Positions 17,475 to 25,528 are shown, counted from the first letter of the stretch. The stretch is DNA of 64,000 nucleotides from Streptomyces sp. NBC_00154 (GCF_026342835.1 NZ_JAPEMI010000001.1:4718501-4782500), one strand, 5' to 3'. The notes: a model not told the origin generated them from the letters alone. Numbers and translations: made by a program.

Positions 17475-17496
17475 GAACTAGAACGCGTACTAGTTC
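17475..17496. promoter_or_regulatory. 22-bp near-perfect palindrome with KstR-like core before the thiolase gene
   Basis: The 22-bp element has outer arms GAACTAG and CTAGTTC around an ACGCGT centre; 20 of 22 positions are symmetric. Its core TAGAACGCGTACTA (17479-17492) matches TnnAACnnGTTnnA with one mismatch. It lies 54-75 bp upstream of the thiolase ATG. It is probably an operator for the KstR-like regulator encoded at 50 kb. Confidence 0.6.
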
Positions 17497-17549
17497 CTTC
17501 CGTGGGCGCCGGGACGCCCCCTGCGGAAGTGCGAGGAGAGGACGAGCTC

Positions 17550-18719
17550 ATGGCCGCGGAACCCGTCATCGTCGAAGCCGTACGCACCCCCATCGGCAAG
17601 CGCGGAGGCGCGCTCGCCAATCTGCACCCCGCCTATCTGCTGGGCGAGACCTACCGTGAACTCCTCGGCCGGACCGGCATCCATGCCGACTGCGTCGAAC
17701 AGATCGTCGGCGGCACGGTCACCCATGCCGGCGAACAGTCCATGAACCCGGCGCGCAACGCCTGGCTCACCGTGGGACTTCCGTACGAGACCGCCGCCAC
17801 CACCGTGGACTGTCAGTGCGGCTCCTCGCAGCAGGCTTCTCACATGGTCGCCAATATGGTCGCCGCCGGAGTCATCGACGTCGGTATCAGCTGCGGTGTC
17901 GAGGCCATGTCGCGCGTACCGCTGGGCAGCGGCTCCAAGCACGGCCCCGGGAAGCCCTGGCCGGACGAGTGGAACGTCGATCTGCCCAACCAGTTCGAGG
18001 CCGCCGAACGCATCGCCCGCAAAAGGGGCCTCACGAGGGAGAACGTCGACTCGCTCGGGCTGATCTCGCAGGAGCGGGCAGCCGTGGCCTGGGCCGAGGA
18101 ACGCTTCAAACGGGAGACGTACGCGGTCCAGGTGCCGACCACCGAGGAGGAACAGGCGGCGGGGCAGGGCATGTGGCGCCTCGTCGACCGCGACGAAGGG
18201 CTGCGGGACACCACCATGGAGGGGCTCGCCCGGCTCAAGCCGGTCATGCCCACCGCCGTCCACACCGCGGGCAACTCCTCGCAGATCTCCGACGGTGCCT
18301 GCGCGATCATGTGGGCGTCCAAGCGGATGGCGCGGGCGCTCAAGCTCAAGCCGCGCGCCCGGATCGTCGCCCAGGCGCTGGTCGGCTCCGACCCGCACTT
18401 CCACCTCGACGGGCCGATCGACGCGACCCGCGCGGTGCTCGGCAAGGCCGGGATGTCGCTGAGGGACATCGACCTCGTCGAGATCAACGAGGCGTTCGCG
18501 TCGGTGGTGCTGAGCTGGGCGCAGGTCTTCGAACAGGACCTGGAGAAGGTCAACGTCAACGGTGGGGCCATCGCGCTCGGCCACCCGGTGGGAGCCACCG
18601 GGGCCCGGCTGATCACCACGGCACTGCACGAACTGGAACGCAGGGACAAGGAGTTCGCGCTCATCACCATGTGTGCGGGCGGCGCGCTGGCCACCGGCAC
18701 GATCATCCAGCGGCTCTGA
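17550..18719 (+). CDS. Steroid 3-ketoacyl-CoA thiolase-like (FadA5-like) acetyl-CoA acyltransferase
   Basis: A 389-residue thiolase that cleaves a 3-ketoacyl-CoA to acetyl-CoA and a shortened acyl-CoA. The acylated nucleophile is Cys90 in DCQCGSSQQ, the His base is His345 in GHPVGATGAR and the second Cys is Cys375 in MCAGGALATG. VEINEAFASV carries the NEAF motif. The sequence IVEAVRTPIGKRGGALANLHP, here given only in part, opens like FadA5, the KstR-regulated thiolase of cholesterol side-chain degradation in mycobacteria. The ATG follows GAGGAGAGG with an eight-base spacer. It shares a divergent promoter region with the CYP125-like gene. A strong hairpin follows the stop. Confidence 0.88.
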   Translation: MAAEPVIVEAVRTPIGKRGGALANLHPAYLLGETYRELLGRTGIHADCVEQIVGGTVTHAGEQSMNPARNAWLTVGLPYETAATTVDCQCGSSQQASHMVANMVAAGVIDVGISCGVEAMSRVPLGSGSKHGPGKPWPDEWNVDLPNQFEAAERIARKRGLTRENVDSLGLISQERAAVAWAEERFKRETYAVQVPTTEEEQAAGQGMWRLVDRDEGLRDTTMEGLARLKPVMPTAVHTAGNSSQISDGACAIMWASKRMARALKLKPRARIVAQALVGSDPHFHLDGPIDATRAVLGKAGMSLRDIDLVEINEAFASVVLSWAQVFEQDLEKVNVNGGAIALGHPVGATGARLITTALHELERRDKEFALITMCAGGALATGTIIQRL

Positions 18720-18722
18720 GAC

Positions 18723-18766
18723 GACCCCGGCCGGGGTTGTTGCCAGGTACACCCCGGCCGGGGGTC
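18723..18766. repeat. GC-rich inverted repeat after the thiolase gene
   Basis: GACCCCGGCCGG (18723-18734) pairs with CCGGCCGGGGGTC (18754-18766), which has one extra G. Each half is also a palindrome by itself. It begins four bases after the thiolase stop and probably works with the next hairpin in ending transcription. Confidence 0.5.
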
Positions 18767-18783
18767 ACGCCGTCCGGGCAGGG

Positions 18784-18818
18784 CGAAGGCCCCGACCGGA
18801 ACCCGGTCGGGGCCTTCG
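18784..18818. terminator. Strong bidirectional terminator
   Basis: Perfect 16-base arms CGAAGGCCCCGACCGG and CCGGTCGGGGCCTTCG around a three-base loop (five bases if the last pair opens). It lies between the thiolase and the convergent transglycosylase gene and can serve both. Confidence 0.85.
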
Positions 18819-18840
18819 TGCGAAGCTGCTCGCCACCGGC

Positions 18841-19269
18841 TCAGTACCAGTGGTTGGCCTGCCAGAACGTCCAGGCGGCGCACGGGCTGCCGTAGCGGGA
18901 GTTCATGTAGTCCACGCCCCACTTGATCTGGGTCGAGGGGTTGGTCTTCCAGTCGGCGCCGGCCGAGGCCATCTTCGAACCGGGCAGTGCCTGGACCAGG
19001 CCGTAGGCGCCCGAAGAGGCGTTGGTGGCGCTGGGGTTCCAGCCGCTCTCGTGCGACACGATGTTGCTGAAGCACTGGAACTGCGCCTCGTTGCCGATCA
19101 TCGCTCGCGCCGTGCCCTGTGCGCCGGTGGCGACGGACGCCGGCGCGGCCATGGCCGGGGTGACGCCGAGGGCCAGACCGGTGGCGCCGAGGACCGCGGC
19201 GGCTCCGGCGACGGCGGCCTTGCGGCGAGCGGTGCGGGGCTGGGCGAGGAGGTTACGGACGAACGACAC
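18841..19269 (-). CDS. Secreted transglycosylase-like domain protein
   Basis: A 142-residue exported protein. The signal peptide runs from a basic start (PRTARRKAA) through an Ala/Gly/Leu core to a likely cut after AMA near residue 41. The mature part is a compact SLT/lysozyme-like domain with the catalytic Glu in SHESGWNP (about residue 74), the AYGLVQALPGSKM motif and a C-terminal half ending CAAWTFWQANHWY. Two Cys (QCF and PCAAW) could form a disulfide. Small proteins of this kind trim peptidoglycan or help in resuscitation and growth. The GTG start is likely. A possible promoter with TTGCCA and TAACAC hexamers lies about 120 bp upstream. Confidence 0.85.
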   Translation of the reverse strand: MSFVRNLLAQPRTARRKAAVAGAAAVLGATGLALGVTPAMAAPASVATGAQGTARAMIGNEAQFQCFSNIVSHESGWNPSATNASSGAYGLVQALPGSKMASAGADWKTNPSTQIKWGVDYMNSRYGSPCAAWTFWQANHWY

Positions 19270-19388
19270 AGGCGAACCTAACCGTTGGGGACGGGGGAGT
19301 CGCGGACCGGGCCCAACAGTGCGGGGACCGGTGCTCGTTGACCGCGTTCCGTTCCGGTGAACGCTTGCGGTGCTCGGCGACGTGACCA

Positions 19389-19417
19389 GTGTTAGCCGCG
19401 GCCTTCAACCGTGGCAA
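19389..19417 (-). promoter_or_regulatory. Possible vegetative promoter of the transglycosylase gene
   Basis: On the reverse strand TTGCCA (19417-19412) is followed after exactly 17 bases by TAACAC (19394-19389), close to the -35 and -10 of the main sigma factor. The leader to the GTG start would be about 115 bases. I looked for a c-di-AMP riboswitch in this leader and did not recognise one. Confidence 0.45.
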
Positions 19418-19553
19418 TGACCCCTTATACGGCCTTGCCTCGCATCAAGGACCGAAAGCCCTGAACGACCCCAAAAGACTCCATAGCAGGTCGGAGGGGG
19501 TGAAGTGGGTTCTATGTGCTGCTGGAAACGCTACTACTCCCGATAGTGGAGGA

Positions 19554-20393
19554 CTAAGGTCCTGTGGGCGCCTTCACGCCTTCGGGACCGTCGAATGTGA
19601 CCTGGGCCTCGAAGGATGCGCGGCGTGTGGCCCGTCGCAGCGCCTTCAGCAGCGTGGCGCCGATGGTGAGGGTCAGCGCCATGGTCAGTACGGCCCGGCC
19701 CAGGTCCCAGCCCAGTGAGGTGGCCAGGCAGTACGCGAGGAAGCGGACCAGATTGTCGGGCAGCGGGTCACCGGGGTGGAACGAGATACCCGAGCCGAGG
19801 CCCGGCACGATCGTCCAGCCGTACAGGTTCATCACCGTGCCGTACGCGAAGGCCGCCACACCGCCGTACGCCGCCAGCATCAGCAGCTCGGCCCGCCCGC
19901 GCAGCCGGTCCGGGGCCGGCAGCAGGCCGGCGCCCATCGTGAACCAGCCCATCGACAGCATCTGGAACGGCATCCACGGGCCCACCCCGCCGGTGAGCAG
20001 GGCGGACGCGAACATCGTGATCGAGCCGAGTACGAAGCCGAAGCCGGGGCCGAGCACCCGGCCGCTCAGCACCATCAGGAAGAACATCGGCTCCAGGCCC
20101 GCCGTACCTGCGCCGAGCGGACGCAGCGCGGCACCGACCGCGGCGAGCACACCCAGCATCGCCACCGCCTTCGCGTCCAGGCCGGAGTCAGCGATGGTGG
20201 CGACGACCACACCGACCAGGAGCGGAAGCAGTGCGGCGAACAGCCACGGTGCGTCCTGGGAGTGGGCGAGACCGGAGTCCGCGTCCGCGAGCAGCGGCCA
20301 GCCGATGGAGGCGACGCCGATCGCACTGACGAGGAGGAGTGCGGCGATCGCACGGGGGCCCAGTCGTACCGGACGGCTTCGGAGGTCGCTCAT
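19554..20393 (-). CDS. ECF transporter S component, putative cobalamin-specific
   Basis: A 279-residue membrane protein, the substrate-binding (S) subunit of an energy-coupling factor transporter. After a short basic start there are about seven hydrophobic segments. The GLEPMFFLMVLSGRVLGPGFGFVLG-type region near 110-135, of which SGRVLGPGFGFVLGS is the core, is typical of S components related to CbrT and other vitamin carriers. It is the last gene of a five-gene operon behind a cobalamin riboswitch, so vitamin B12 or a corrinoid is the likely substrate; B12 precursors or cobalt are less likely alternatives. The ATG overlaps the stop of the ATPase gene by four bases. The stop is TAG. Confidence 0.82.
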   Translation of the reverse strand: MSDLRSRPVRLGPRAIAALLLVSAIGVASIGWPLLADADSGLAHSQDAPWLFAALLPLLVGVVVATIADSGLDAKAVAMLGVLAAVGAALRPLGAGTAGLEPMFFLMVLSGRVLGPGFGFVLGSITMFASALLTGGVGPWMPFQMLSMGWFTMGAGLLPAPDRLRGRAELLMLAAYGGVAAFAYGTVMNLYGWTIVPGLGSGISFHPGDPLPDNLVRFLAYCLATSLGWDLGRAVLTMALTLTIGATLLKALRRATRRASFEAQVTFDGPEGVKAPTGP

Positions 20394-22099
20394 GCGCCGG
20401 CCTCCAGCGCCCCGCGCACCTGCGTCACGGTCAGCCACTCCTGCGGAGCGAGGATCTTCGCGGTCTGCGGTGCGAATGCCGGTGACGAGACCACCACCTG
20501 CCGGGTCGGCCCGTCCGCGACGATCTCCCCGTCCGCGAGGATCACCACCCGGTGGGCCAGCTCGGCGGCGAGTTCCACGTCGTGCGTGGCCAGCACGATC
20601 GCATGGCCCCCGGCCGCCAGGCCGCGCAGCACACGTATCAGCCGGGCCTTCGCCGCGTAGTCCAGACCGCGGGTGGGCTCGTCCAGCAGCAGGAGCGGGG
20701 GCCGTGCGGTCAGCACAATGGCCAGCGCCAGGGCGAGCCGCTGCCCCTCGGAGAGATCGCGGGGGTGGGTGTCGTCCGGTACGTCGGGCAGCAGCTCGGA
20801 GACCAGGGCCCGGCAGCTGCCCGCCGCCGCGCCCGCGTCGGCGTCGGCCGCCGCGCACTCGGCAGCGACCGTGTCCGCGTACAGCAGATCGCGCGGTTCC
20901 TGCGGCACGAGCCCGACCCGGCGCACCATGTCGCGCGGATGCGTGCGGTGCGGGGCCCGGCCGCCGACGAGGACGCTGCCGGTCGTGGGCTCGACCATGC
21001 CGACGAGGGCGGCGAGCAGCGTGGACTTGCCCGCGCCGTTGCGGCCCATCAGGGCGACGGTCTCGCCCGGCGCGACGGAGAACGTCACCCGGCGCAGCGC
21101 CTCGACACGCCCGCGCCGCACCCCCACGCCCTCGACCCGGGTGGTCGCTTCCGCGACTGCTTCGGGAGCGGATCGGGGAGCGGGCACGCGACGGCGCCCG
21201 AGCAGACCACGGCGTACGGGCGCGGCCGCGGGCAGCGGCGCCGGGGCGGCGGGCGCCGGCGGAGCGGGTGGCGGTGGTTCGGCCGAGGCCAGCCGCTCCC
21301 GCAGATCCGTCGCGCGGCGCCGCGCATCGCGTACCGACAGCGGCAGCGGCTCCCAGCCCGCCAGCCGGCCCAGGGCCACCACCGGCGGGTGGACCGGGGA
21401 GACCGCCATGATGTCGGCGGGGGCGCCCATCACCGGTGCGGCGCCCGGCGACGGCAGCAGGACGACCTGGTCCGCGTACTGGACGACGCGTTCCAGGCGG
21501 TGCTCCGCCATCAGGACCGTCGTGCCCAGGTCGTGCACCAGCCGCTGGAGCACCGCGAGGACCTCCTCGGCCGCCGCCGGGTCCAGCGCGGACGTCGGTT
21601 CGTCGAGGACCAGGACCTTGGGGTGCGGGGTCAGCACCGAGCCGATCGCGACCCGCTGCTGCTGGCCGCCGGAGAGCGTGGCGATCGGCCGGTCGCGCAG
21701 CCCGGCGAGGCCCAGCAGGTCGAGGGTCTCCTCGACCCGCCGCCGCATCACGTCGGGGGCAAGTCCCAGCGACTCCATGCCGTACGCCAGCTCGTCCTCG
21801 ACGGTGTCGGTGACGAAGTGGGAGAGCGGGTCCTGTCCCACCGTGCCGACCAGATCGGCGAGTTCGCGTGGTTTGTGGGTACGGGTGTCACGGCCGTCGA
21901 CCATCACCCTGCCGCGCAGCGTGCCGCCCGTGAAGTGCGGTACGAGACCGGAGACGGCGCCCAGCAGCGTCGACTTGCCGACCCCCGAAGGGCCGACGAG
22001 CAGCACCAACTCGCCCTCGGGGACGGTCAGATCGACCCCGGACAGGGTCGGGCGCGCCGCCCCCTCGTACTGCACCGAGACCTGCTCGAACCGGATCAC
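20390..22099 (-). CDS. ECF transporter ATPase with two fused ABC domains
   Basis: A 569-residue cytoplasmic ATPase in which the two ECF ATPase subunits (EcfA and EcfA') are fused. Domain 1 (residues 1-240) has Walker A GPSGVGKST near 34, signature LSGGQQQRV near 142 and Walker B VLVLDEPTSALD near 165. A Pro/Ala-rich linker spans about 275-325. Domain 2 has Walker A GRNGAGKST, signature LSEGQRLAL (Gly-Gly changed to Glu-Gly) and Walker B LLLLDEPTRGLD. The start GTG follows GAGGAG, and its GTGA overlaps the end of the T component gene. It drives uptake by the T and S components on either side. Confidence 0.88.
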   Translation of the reverse strand: MIRFEQVSVQYEGAARPTLSGVDLTVPEGELVLLVGPSGVGKSTLLGAVSGLVPHFTGGTLRGRVMVDGRDTRTHKPRELADLVGTVGQDPLSHFVTDTVEDELAYGMESLGLAPDVMRRRVEETLDLLGLAGLRDRPIATLSGGQQQRVAIGSVLTPHPKVLVLDEPTSALDPAAAEEVLAVLQRLVHDLGTTVLMAEHRLERVVQYADQVVLLPSPGAAPVMGAPADIMAVSPVHPPVVALGRLAGWEPLPLSVRDARRRATDLRERLASAEPPPPAPPAPAAPAPLPAAAPVRRGLLGRRRVPAPRSAPEAVAEATTRVEGVGVRRGRVEALRRVTFSVAPGETVALMGRNGAGKSTLLAALVGMVEPTTGSVLVGGRAPHRTHPRDMVRRVGLVPQEPRDLLYADTVAAECAAADADAGAAAGSCRALVSELLPDVPDDTHPRDLSEGQRLALALAIVLTARPPLLLLDEPTRGLDYAAKARLIRVLRGLAAGGHAIVLATHDVELAAELAHRVVILADGEIVADGPTRQVVVSSPAFAPQTAKILAPQEWLTVTQVRGALEAGA

Positions 22100-23247
22100 T
22101 GGCTCTCCTCGGAGTTCGCGACGGCCACAACGGGCGGCGCGGGCGCCACCACCGCGGGCAACAGCCCGATCAGCACCGCCGCCGCGGGCCACAGCGGGAA
22201 CACCGGCGCCGTCAGCGGTACGACTCCGGGCTGCAGCGCCTCCGTGTCGGCACTGCCCGCCCAGATCATCGCCGCCGCGACCACCGCACCCGACCCGGCC
22301 ACCAGCCAGGCCCTCGCCCCCCACCGGTCGGGCCGGTAGCGGGTGCGGACCGAGCGGGCACCGCCGAGCCGGAGCCCGGCCATCGCGGCGACGAGCCCGG
22401 CGAACAGCAGCGGCAGCCCGTACACCGCACCCTGCGAGGCCAGCAGACCGTACGTGCCGGCGCAGACCCCCAGCAGCCCGCCGAGCGTGAGGACGTTCGT
22501 GGTGTGCCGGACGGCGCGCGGCACCTGGGCCGTACGCCCGTATCCGCGCGCGTCCATCGACGCCGCCACCGCCACGGACCGCTCCAGCGCACCCTCCAGC
22601 ACCGGCAGTCCGATCTGCAGGACGGCCTTGATGCCACCGGCCGGGCGGCCCCGCAGCCGCCGTGCGGTACGCAGCCGCACCACATCGGCAACCATGTTCG
22701 GTGCGAACGTCATCGCGACGACGACCGCGACGCCCGCCTCGTACAGCGCGCCCGGCAGCGACTTCAGCAGCCGGGCCGGGTTGGCGAGCGAGTTCGCCGC
22801 GCCGATGCAGATCAGCAGGGTGGCCAGCTTCGCCCCGTCGTACAGCGCGAAGAGCAGCTGTTCGGCGGTGACCCGGCCGCCGATCCTGACGCCCTGCGCC
22901 CAGTCGGGGAGCGGGACTTCGGGGAGGGTGAACACCGGGTGCGTACCGGGGATCGGCGAGCCGAGAAAGACGGAGAACAGCAGCCGCACGCCGACGACGA
23001 ACAGTCCGATCCTGATGAACGCCCCGTACGAACGGGCCCACGGCGCATCCGTCCGGCGCGCCGCCACGACGTAACCGGCCACCCCAACCAGCAGCCCGAG
23101 CAGCAGTGGATTGCTGGTCCGGGAGGCGGCGGTGGCCAGCCCGAGCGCCCACAGCCACCAGGCCCCGGCGGGCAGGGCGTTGCTGCGGGTCGCCTCTGGG
23201 GCGCGCAGGGCACGGCCCGGCCGGGCCGTGCCGGCGGAGACGGTCAT
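22096..23247 (-). CDS. ECF transporter T component (CbiQ/EcfT-like)
   Basis: A 383-residue membrane protein, the transmembrane coupling subunit of the ECF transporter. Early helices contain NPLLLGLLVGVAGYVV. The coupling helices carry the two Ala-Arg-Gly type motifs of EcfT, here seen as ASMDARGYGR near residue 230 and the basic RLRTARRLRGRP near 195, which dock onto the ATPases. The C-terminal third adds extra hydrophobic segments beyond the usual 250-270 residues and ends in a Pro/Val-rich tail. It starts with ATG overlapping the SCO2322-family stop by four bases and ends overlapping the ATPase start, so translation is coupled. Confidence 0.85.
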   Translation of the reverse strand: MTVSAGTARPGRALRAPEATRSNALPAGAWWLWALGLATAASRTSNPLLLGLLVGVAGYVVAARRTDAPWARSYGAFIRIGLFVVGVRLLFSVFLGSPIPGTHPVFTLPEVPLPDWAQGVRIGGRVTAEQLLFALYDGAKLATLLICIGAANSLANPARLLKSLPGALYEAGVAVVVAMTFAPNMVADVVRLRTARRLRGRPAGGIKAVLQIGLPVLEGALERSVAVAASMDARGYGRTAQVPRAVRHTTNVLTLGGLLGVCAGTYGLLASQGAVYGLPLLFAGLVAAMAGLRLGGARSVRTRYRPDRWGARAWLVAGSGAVVAAAMIWAGSADTEALQPGVVPLTAPVFPLWPAAAVLIGLLPAVVAPAPPVVAVANSEESQ

Positions 23248-23933
23248 CCGCGGCGGCGGGCCTGCACGACTGCGGCGACGCCGAGCAGAAGGACGGCGGC
23301 GACACCGGCGAGCACCCCGGCGGACGGACCGCCGCGGCCGCTTTCCGGGTGGGCCGAGGCGGACGGGCTCGCGGGTGCCTGCGACGTACCGTCGGCGTGC
23401 CCGGTGCCGGAGACCTGCTCACCGCAGCCCGAGGCCGGATAGCCGGAGATCGCGCAGAGCAGTGCCTCGCTGCTGTAGCGCAGCGGCTTGGCCACGGAGG
23501 CGAGGGCCTCCGCGGCGCTCGCGTCCTCGGCGACCTGCGCGCATGCGGTACGCGGCGCGGGCGGCGTCTCCCCGTCCGGGGCGTCCGCCGTCGTGCCGGG
23601 GTCGATGACGAGCGCGACCCGCTTGGTGCCGTCCTTGGCGGGGGTGTCCGCACAGATCACCGCGAAGTCGGGGGCGCGGCGCGGTTTCGCCGAGTCCTGG
23701 GAGTCCTCGCTCACCGAGAACCGGAAGCCCTGCACCGCACCGTCGTCGGGCCGGACCAGCGACGGGCCCTGGGTGGCGTACGCCCAGCCCGTCCCCTTGC
23801 CCTCCCAGAACGACCAGTAGCGGTAGCCGGCCGCGTGGGCGGTGCCTGCACCGAGCACGGTCAGGACAGCGCCGAGAACGAGCAGCAGGGCGCCCGCCGC
23901 CGGCCACCCGGATCGATTGCCCGCCCGGTTCAC
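23244..23933 (-). CDS. SCO2322 family exported, membrane-anchored protein
   Basis: A 229-residue protein of the SCO2322 family. A signal peptide (hydrophobic LLLVLGAVLTVLGAG, cut after AHA near residue 34) precedes a domain that opens YRYWSFWEG and continues to SLVRPDDGAVQGFRFSVS. Cys-containing segments CADTP, TACAQ, LLCAI and GCGEQ could form disulfides. A Ser/Ala/Pro linker and a C-terminal helix ending QARRRG anchor it to the membrane. The YW...DG pattern reminds me of the small beta domain of transcobalamin-type B12 binders. The gene overlaps both neighbours in the B12-riboswitch operon, which supports a role in corrinoid capture; this is inference. Confidence 0.8.
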   Translation of the reverse strand: MNRAGNRSGWPAAGALLLVLGAVLTVLGAGTAHAAGYRYWSFWEGKGTGWAYATQGPSLVRPDDGAVQGFRFSVSEDSQDSAKPRRAPDFAVICADTPAKDGTKRVALVIDPGTTADAPDGETPPAPRTACAQVAEDASAAEALASVAKPLRYSSEALLCAISGYPASGCGEQVSGTGHADGTSQAPASPSASAHPESGRGGPSAGVLAGVAAVLLLGVAAVVQARRRG

Positions 23934-25195
23934 AGCTGCGGGGTCTTCCGGCGGCTGCTGATGAGGAAGCCGACACCGGCACCGGCGGCGAGACCGATAC
24001 CGACGAGCCACCACACGCCGAGACCGGCGTCGTCGCTGGTGCCGTCCTGCGCCGCGTAGTCGCTGGTGGCCGGCGAGGGTGTGTGGGCGGCGGCCGGCTT
24101 CGGTCCGGTCGCGTTCAGCCGCTCGACCAGGTCGACACCGCCGAAGTCGCGGGCATCGGCGCCGGTCGTGTGCGCAGCCACGACCAACTGGGCGTAGGCG
24201 GCCGGGCCGTTCTCGGCCGCCCAGGGCGCGGCGTTCTTCTTCAGCCAGCCGAGCGCGTCGGCCGCCTTGTCCTGATGGCCCGTGGCGGCCAGGGCGACGA
24301 CCGCGTCCGCGGTGTTGCCGAAATCGGGCTGCTCGGTGGTGCCGGTGGCGCCCGGCATCGGCGGCTGGTTCAGGTGGCCGGTCTTCGCGAGGGCGCCCGC
24401 GAGATAGTGGGCGCCGTTCTGGGCGGCCTGCTCGGGCTTGACGACGGCACCCTTGTGGCAGGTGGGCGCCTTGTCCTCGGACGCGGAATTGTTCCAGGCG
24501 GCCAGCCCCTTGCCCATCGAACCGAGCACGCCGGCCGCGGTGGCGTCCGCGTTGGCGGCGAGCTTGCCGGCTTTGTCGGGCTGGTACGCGAACGCGCCGC
24601 CGTCCTTGCCGCCGCACGGGATCGCCAGTTCGAGCAGCGCGTCGTACGGCGTCCTGCCGCCCTTGGTCGTCACATCGCCGAGCCGCTGGCCCCGCTTGGC
24701 CAGGGCGCCGATCACGATCGAGGTGGAGTTGGCGTCGCTGGGCGAGCCCGGGTTGTAACCCCAGCCGCCGTCCTCGTTCTGAACGGACTTCAGCCAGTCG
24801 ACCCCGTTGTCGACGGCATCGCCGTGCCCGCCGACCTCGGCCAGTGCCTGGACCGCGGCGGCGGTGGCATTGGTGTCCGTCATGGTCTTCGCGTCGCACG
24901 GCTTGCCGGCATCTGCGCGGTACGAGGCGTAGGCGCCGCTGTCGCACTGCTGGGCGACCAGCCAGTCGACGGACACGGCCGCGGGCGTGACCCCTTCGAG
25001 CCGCTGGGCGATGAAGGCCAGCGACTGCCTCCAGACCCCGTCGTACGTCGGGTCCTTGGTGCCGTACAGCCCGGACGGCAGTGCGACGGACGGGGTGGGC
25101 GACGGAGACGGCGCCGCCACCGCGGCCGGGGCAGCGGCCGCACAGAGCACGGTGGCGGTGGCGGCGAGCGTTGCTGCGGTGCGGCGAACGGTCAT
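23930..25195 (-). CDS. Exported membrane-anchored alpha-toroid (prenyltransferase/squalene-oxidase repeat) protein
   Basis: A 421-residue exported protein. Signal peptide to about residue 27 (cut after AVA), then an array of prenyltransferase/squalene-cyclase type repeats with QNEDGGWGYNP near 140, NATAAAVQALAEVG and NTADAVVALAATG as helix pairs. The catalytic DxDD-type acid of cyclases is not seen, so it is unlikely to be a cyclase. The C-terminus has GVWWLVGIGLAAGAGVGFLI as a membrane anchor. The same alpha/alpha-barrel fold forms the large domain of animal intrinsic factor and transcobalamin. It is the first gene after a cobalamin riboswitch and overlaps the SCO2322-family gene by GTGA. 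A B12-binding surface role is inferred. Confidence 0.82.
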   Translation of the reverse strand: MTVRRTAATLAATATVLCAAAAPAAVAAPSPSPTPSVALPSGLYGTKDPTYDGVWRQSLAFIAQRLEGVTPAAVSVDWLVAQQCDSGAYASYRADAGKPCDAKTMTDTNATAAAVQALAEVGGHGDAVDNGVDWLKSVQNEDGGWGYNPGSPSDANSTSIVIGALAKRGQRLGDVTTKGGRTPYDALLELAIPCGGKDGGAFAYQPDKAGKLAANADATAAGVLGSMGKGLAAWNNSASEDKAPTCHKGAVVKPEQAAQNGAHYLAGALAKTGHLNQPPMPGATGTTEQPDFGNTADAVVALAATGHQDKAADALGWLKKNAAPWAAENGPAAYAQLVVAAHTTGADARDFGGVDLVERLNATGPKPAAAHTPSPATSDYAAQDGTSDDAGLGVWWLVGIGLAAGAGVGFLISSRRKTPQL

Positions 25196-25239
25196 GGTGG
25201 GCTGGGCCTCTCCTGCGGTGGGAACCGGGCACAGGCACA

Positions 25240-25425
25240 CTCAGGCACCAGGCTCCGGCCCCGTATGCCTCGACGGTGCCGGTCACCGGGGTTCCGGTGA
25301 CGCGAGCCGGTCACGACCGCGGACAGGGCATTCCGACTTACCGCTGTGTCAGCGGCTCACGGTTGCGTGGTCAGCGCCGGATTCGCACCGGCTTCCCCCT
25401 GAACGGGCATGATGACGACTCGCAC
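25240..25425 (-). ncRNA. Cobalamin riboswitch
   Basis: On the reverse strand the leader contains GGGGAAGCCGGTGCGAATCC followed by GGCGCTGACC and GCAACCGTGA, then GTCGGAATGCCC. These are conserved core pieces of the AdoCbl riboswitch. The strongest core spans about 25361-25398; the ends given are estimates from the usual length. It lies directly before the alpha-toroid gene and should lower expression of the whole ECF operon when corrinoids are plentiful. How it does so (ribosome site masking or termination) is not clear from the sequence. Confidence 0.85.
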
Positions 25426-25443
25426 ACTCTACCGGGGCGTAGC

Positions 25444-25459
25444 CCGCCCCTTCGGGCGG
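25444..25459. terminator. Short hairpin between the mutase gene and the riboswitch
   Basis: CCGCCC and GGGCGG enclose the tetraloop CTTC. It lies 70 bases after the phosphomannomutase stop on the reverse strand and just upstream of the riboswitch leader, where a terminator separating the two operons is expected. Confidence 0.5.
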
Positions 25460-25528
25460 AGGGGCGCCCGGAACAGCGACGTACGTCACCCGTGGGGCCG
25501 GGGCGGGACGGAGCGGTGGGAGAGGAGG

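Noticed and set aside
15783..17549. Forward open frame that extends the thiolase by almost 590 codons upstream
   Set aside because: It runs antisense through the P450 gene; the thiolase family start and a GAGGAG site fix the ATG at 17550.
19270..19553. Possible c-di-AMP (ydaO-type) riboswitch before the transglycosylase gene
   Set aside because: Such riboswitches precede cell-wall hydrolase genes in Streptomyces, but I could not recognise the conserved core here. A covariance-model search would decide.
20390..23653. A single large reading frame joining the ECF ATPase with sequence upstream of it
   Set aside because: The part before the GTG at 22099 is the shadow of the T component and SCO2322-family genes; the ATPase has its own start with a GAGGAG ribosome site.
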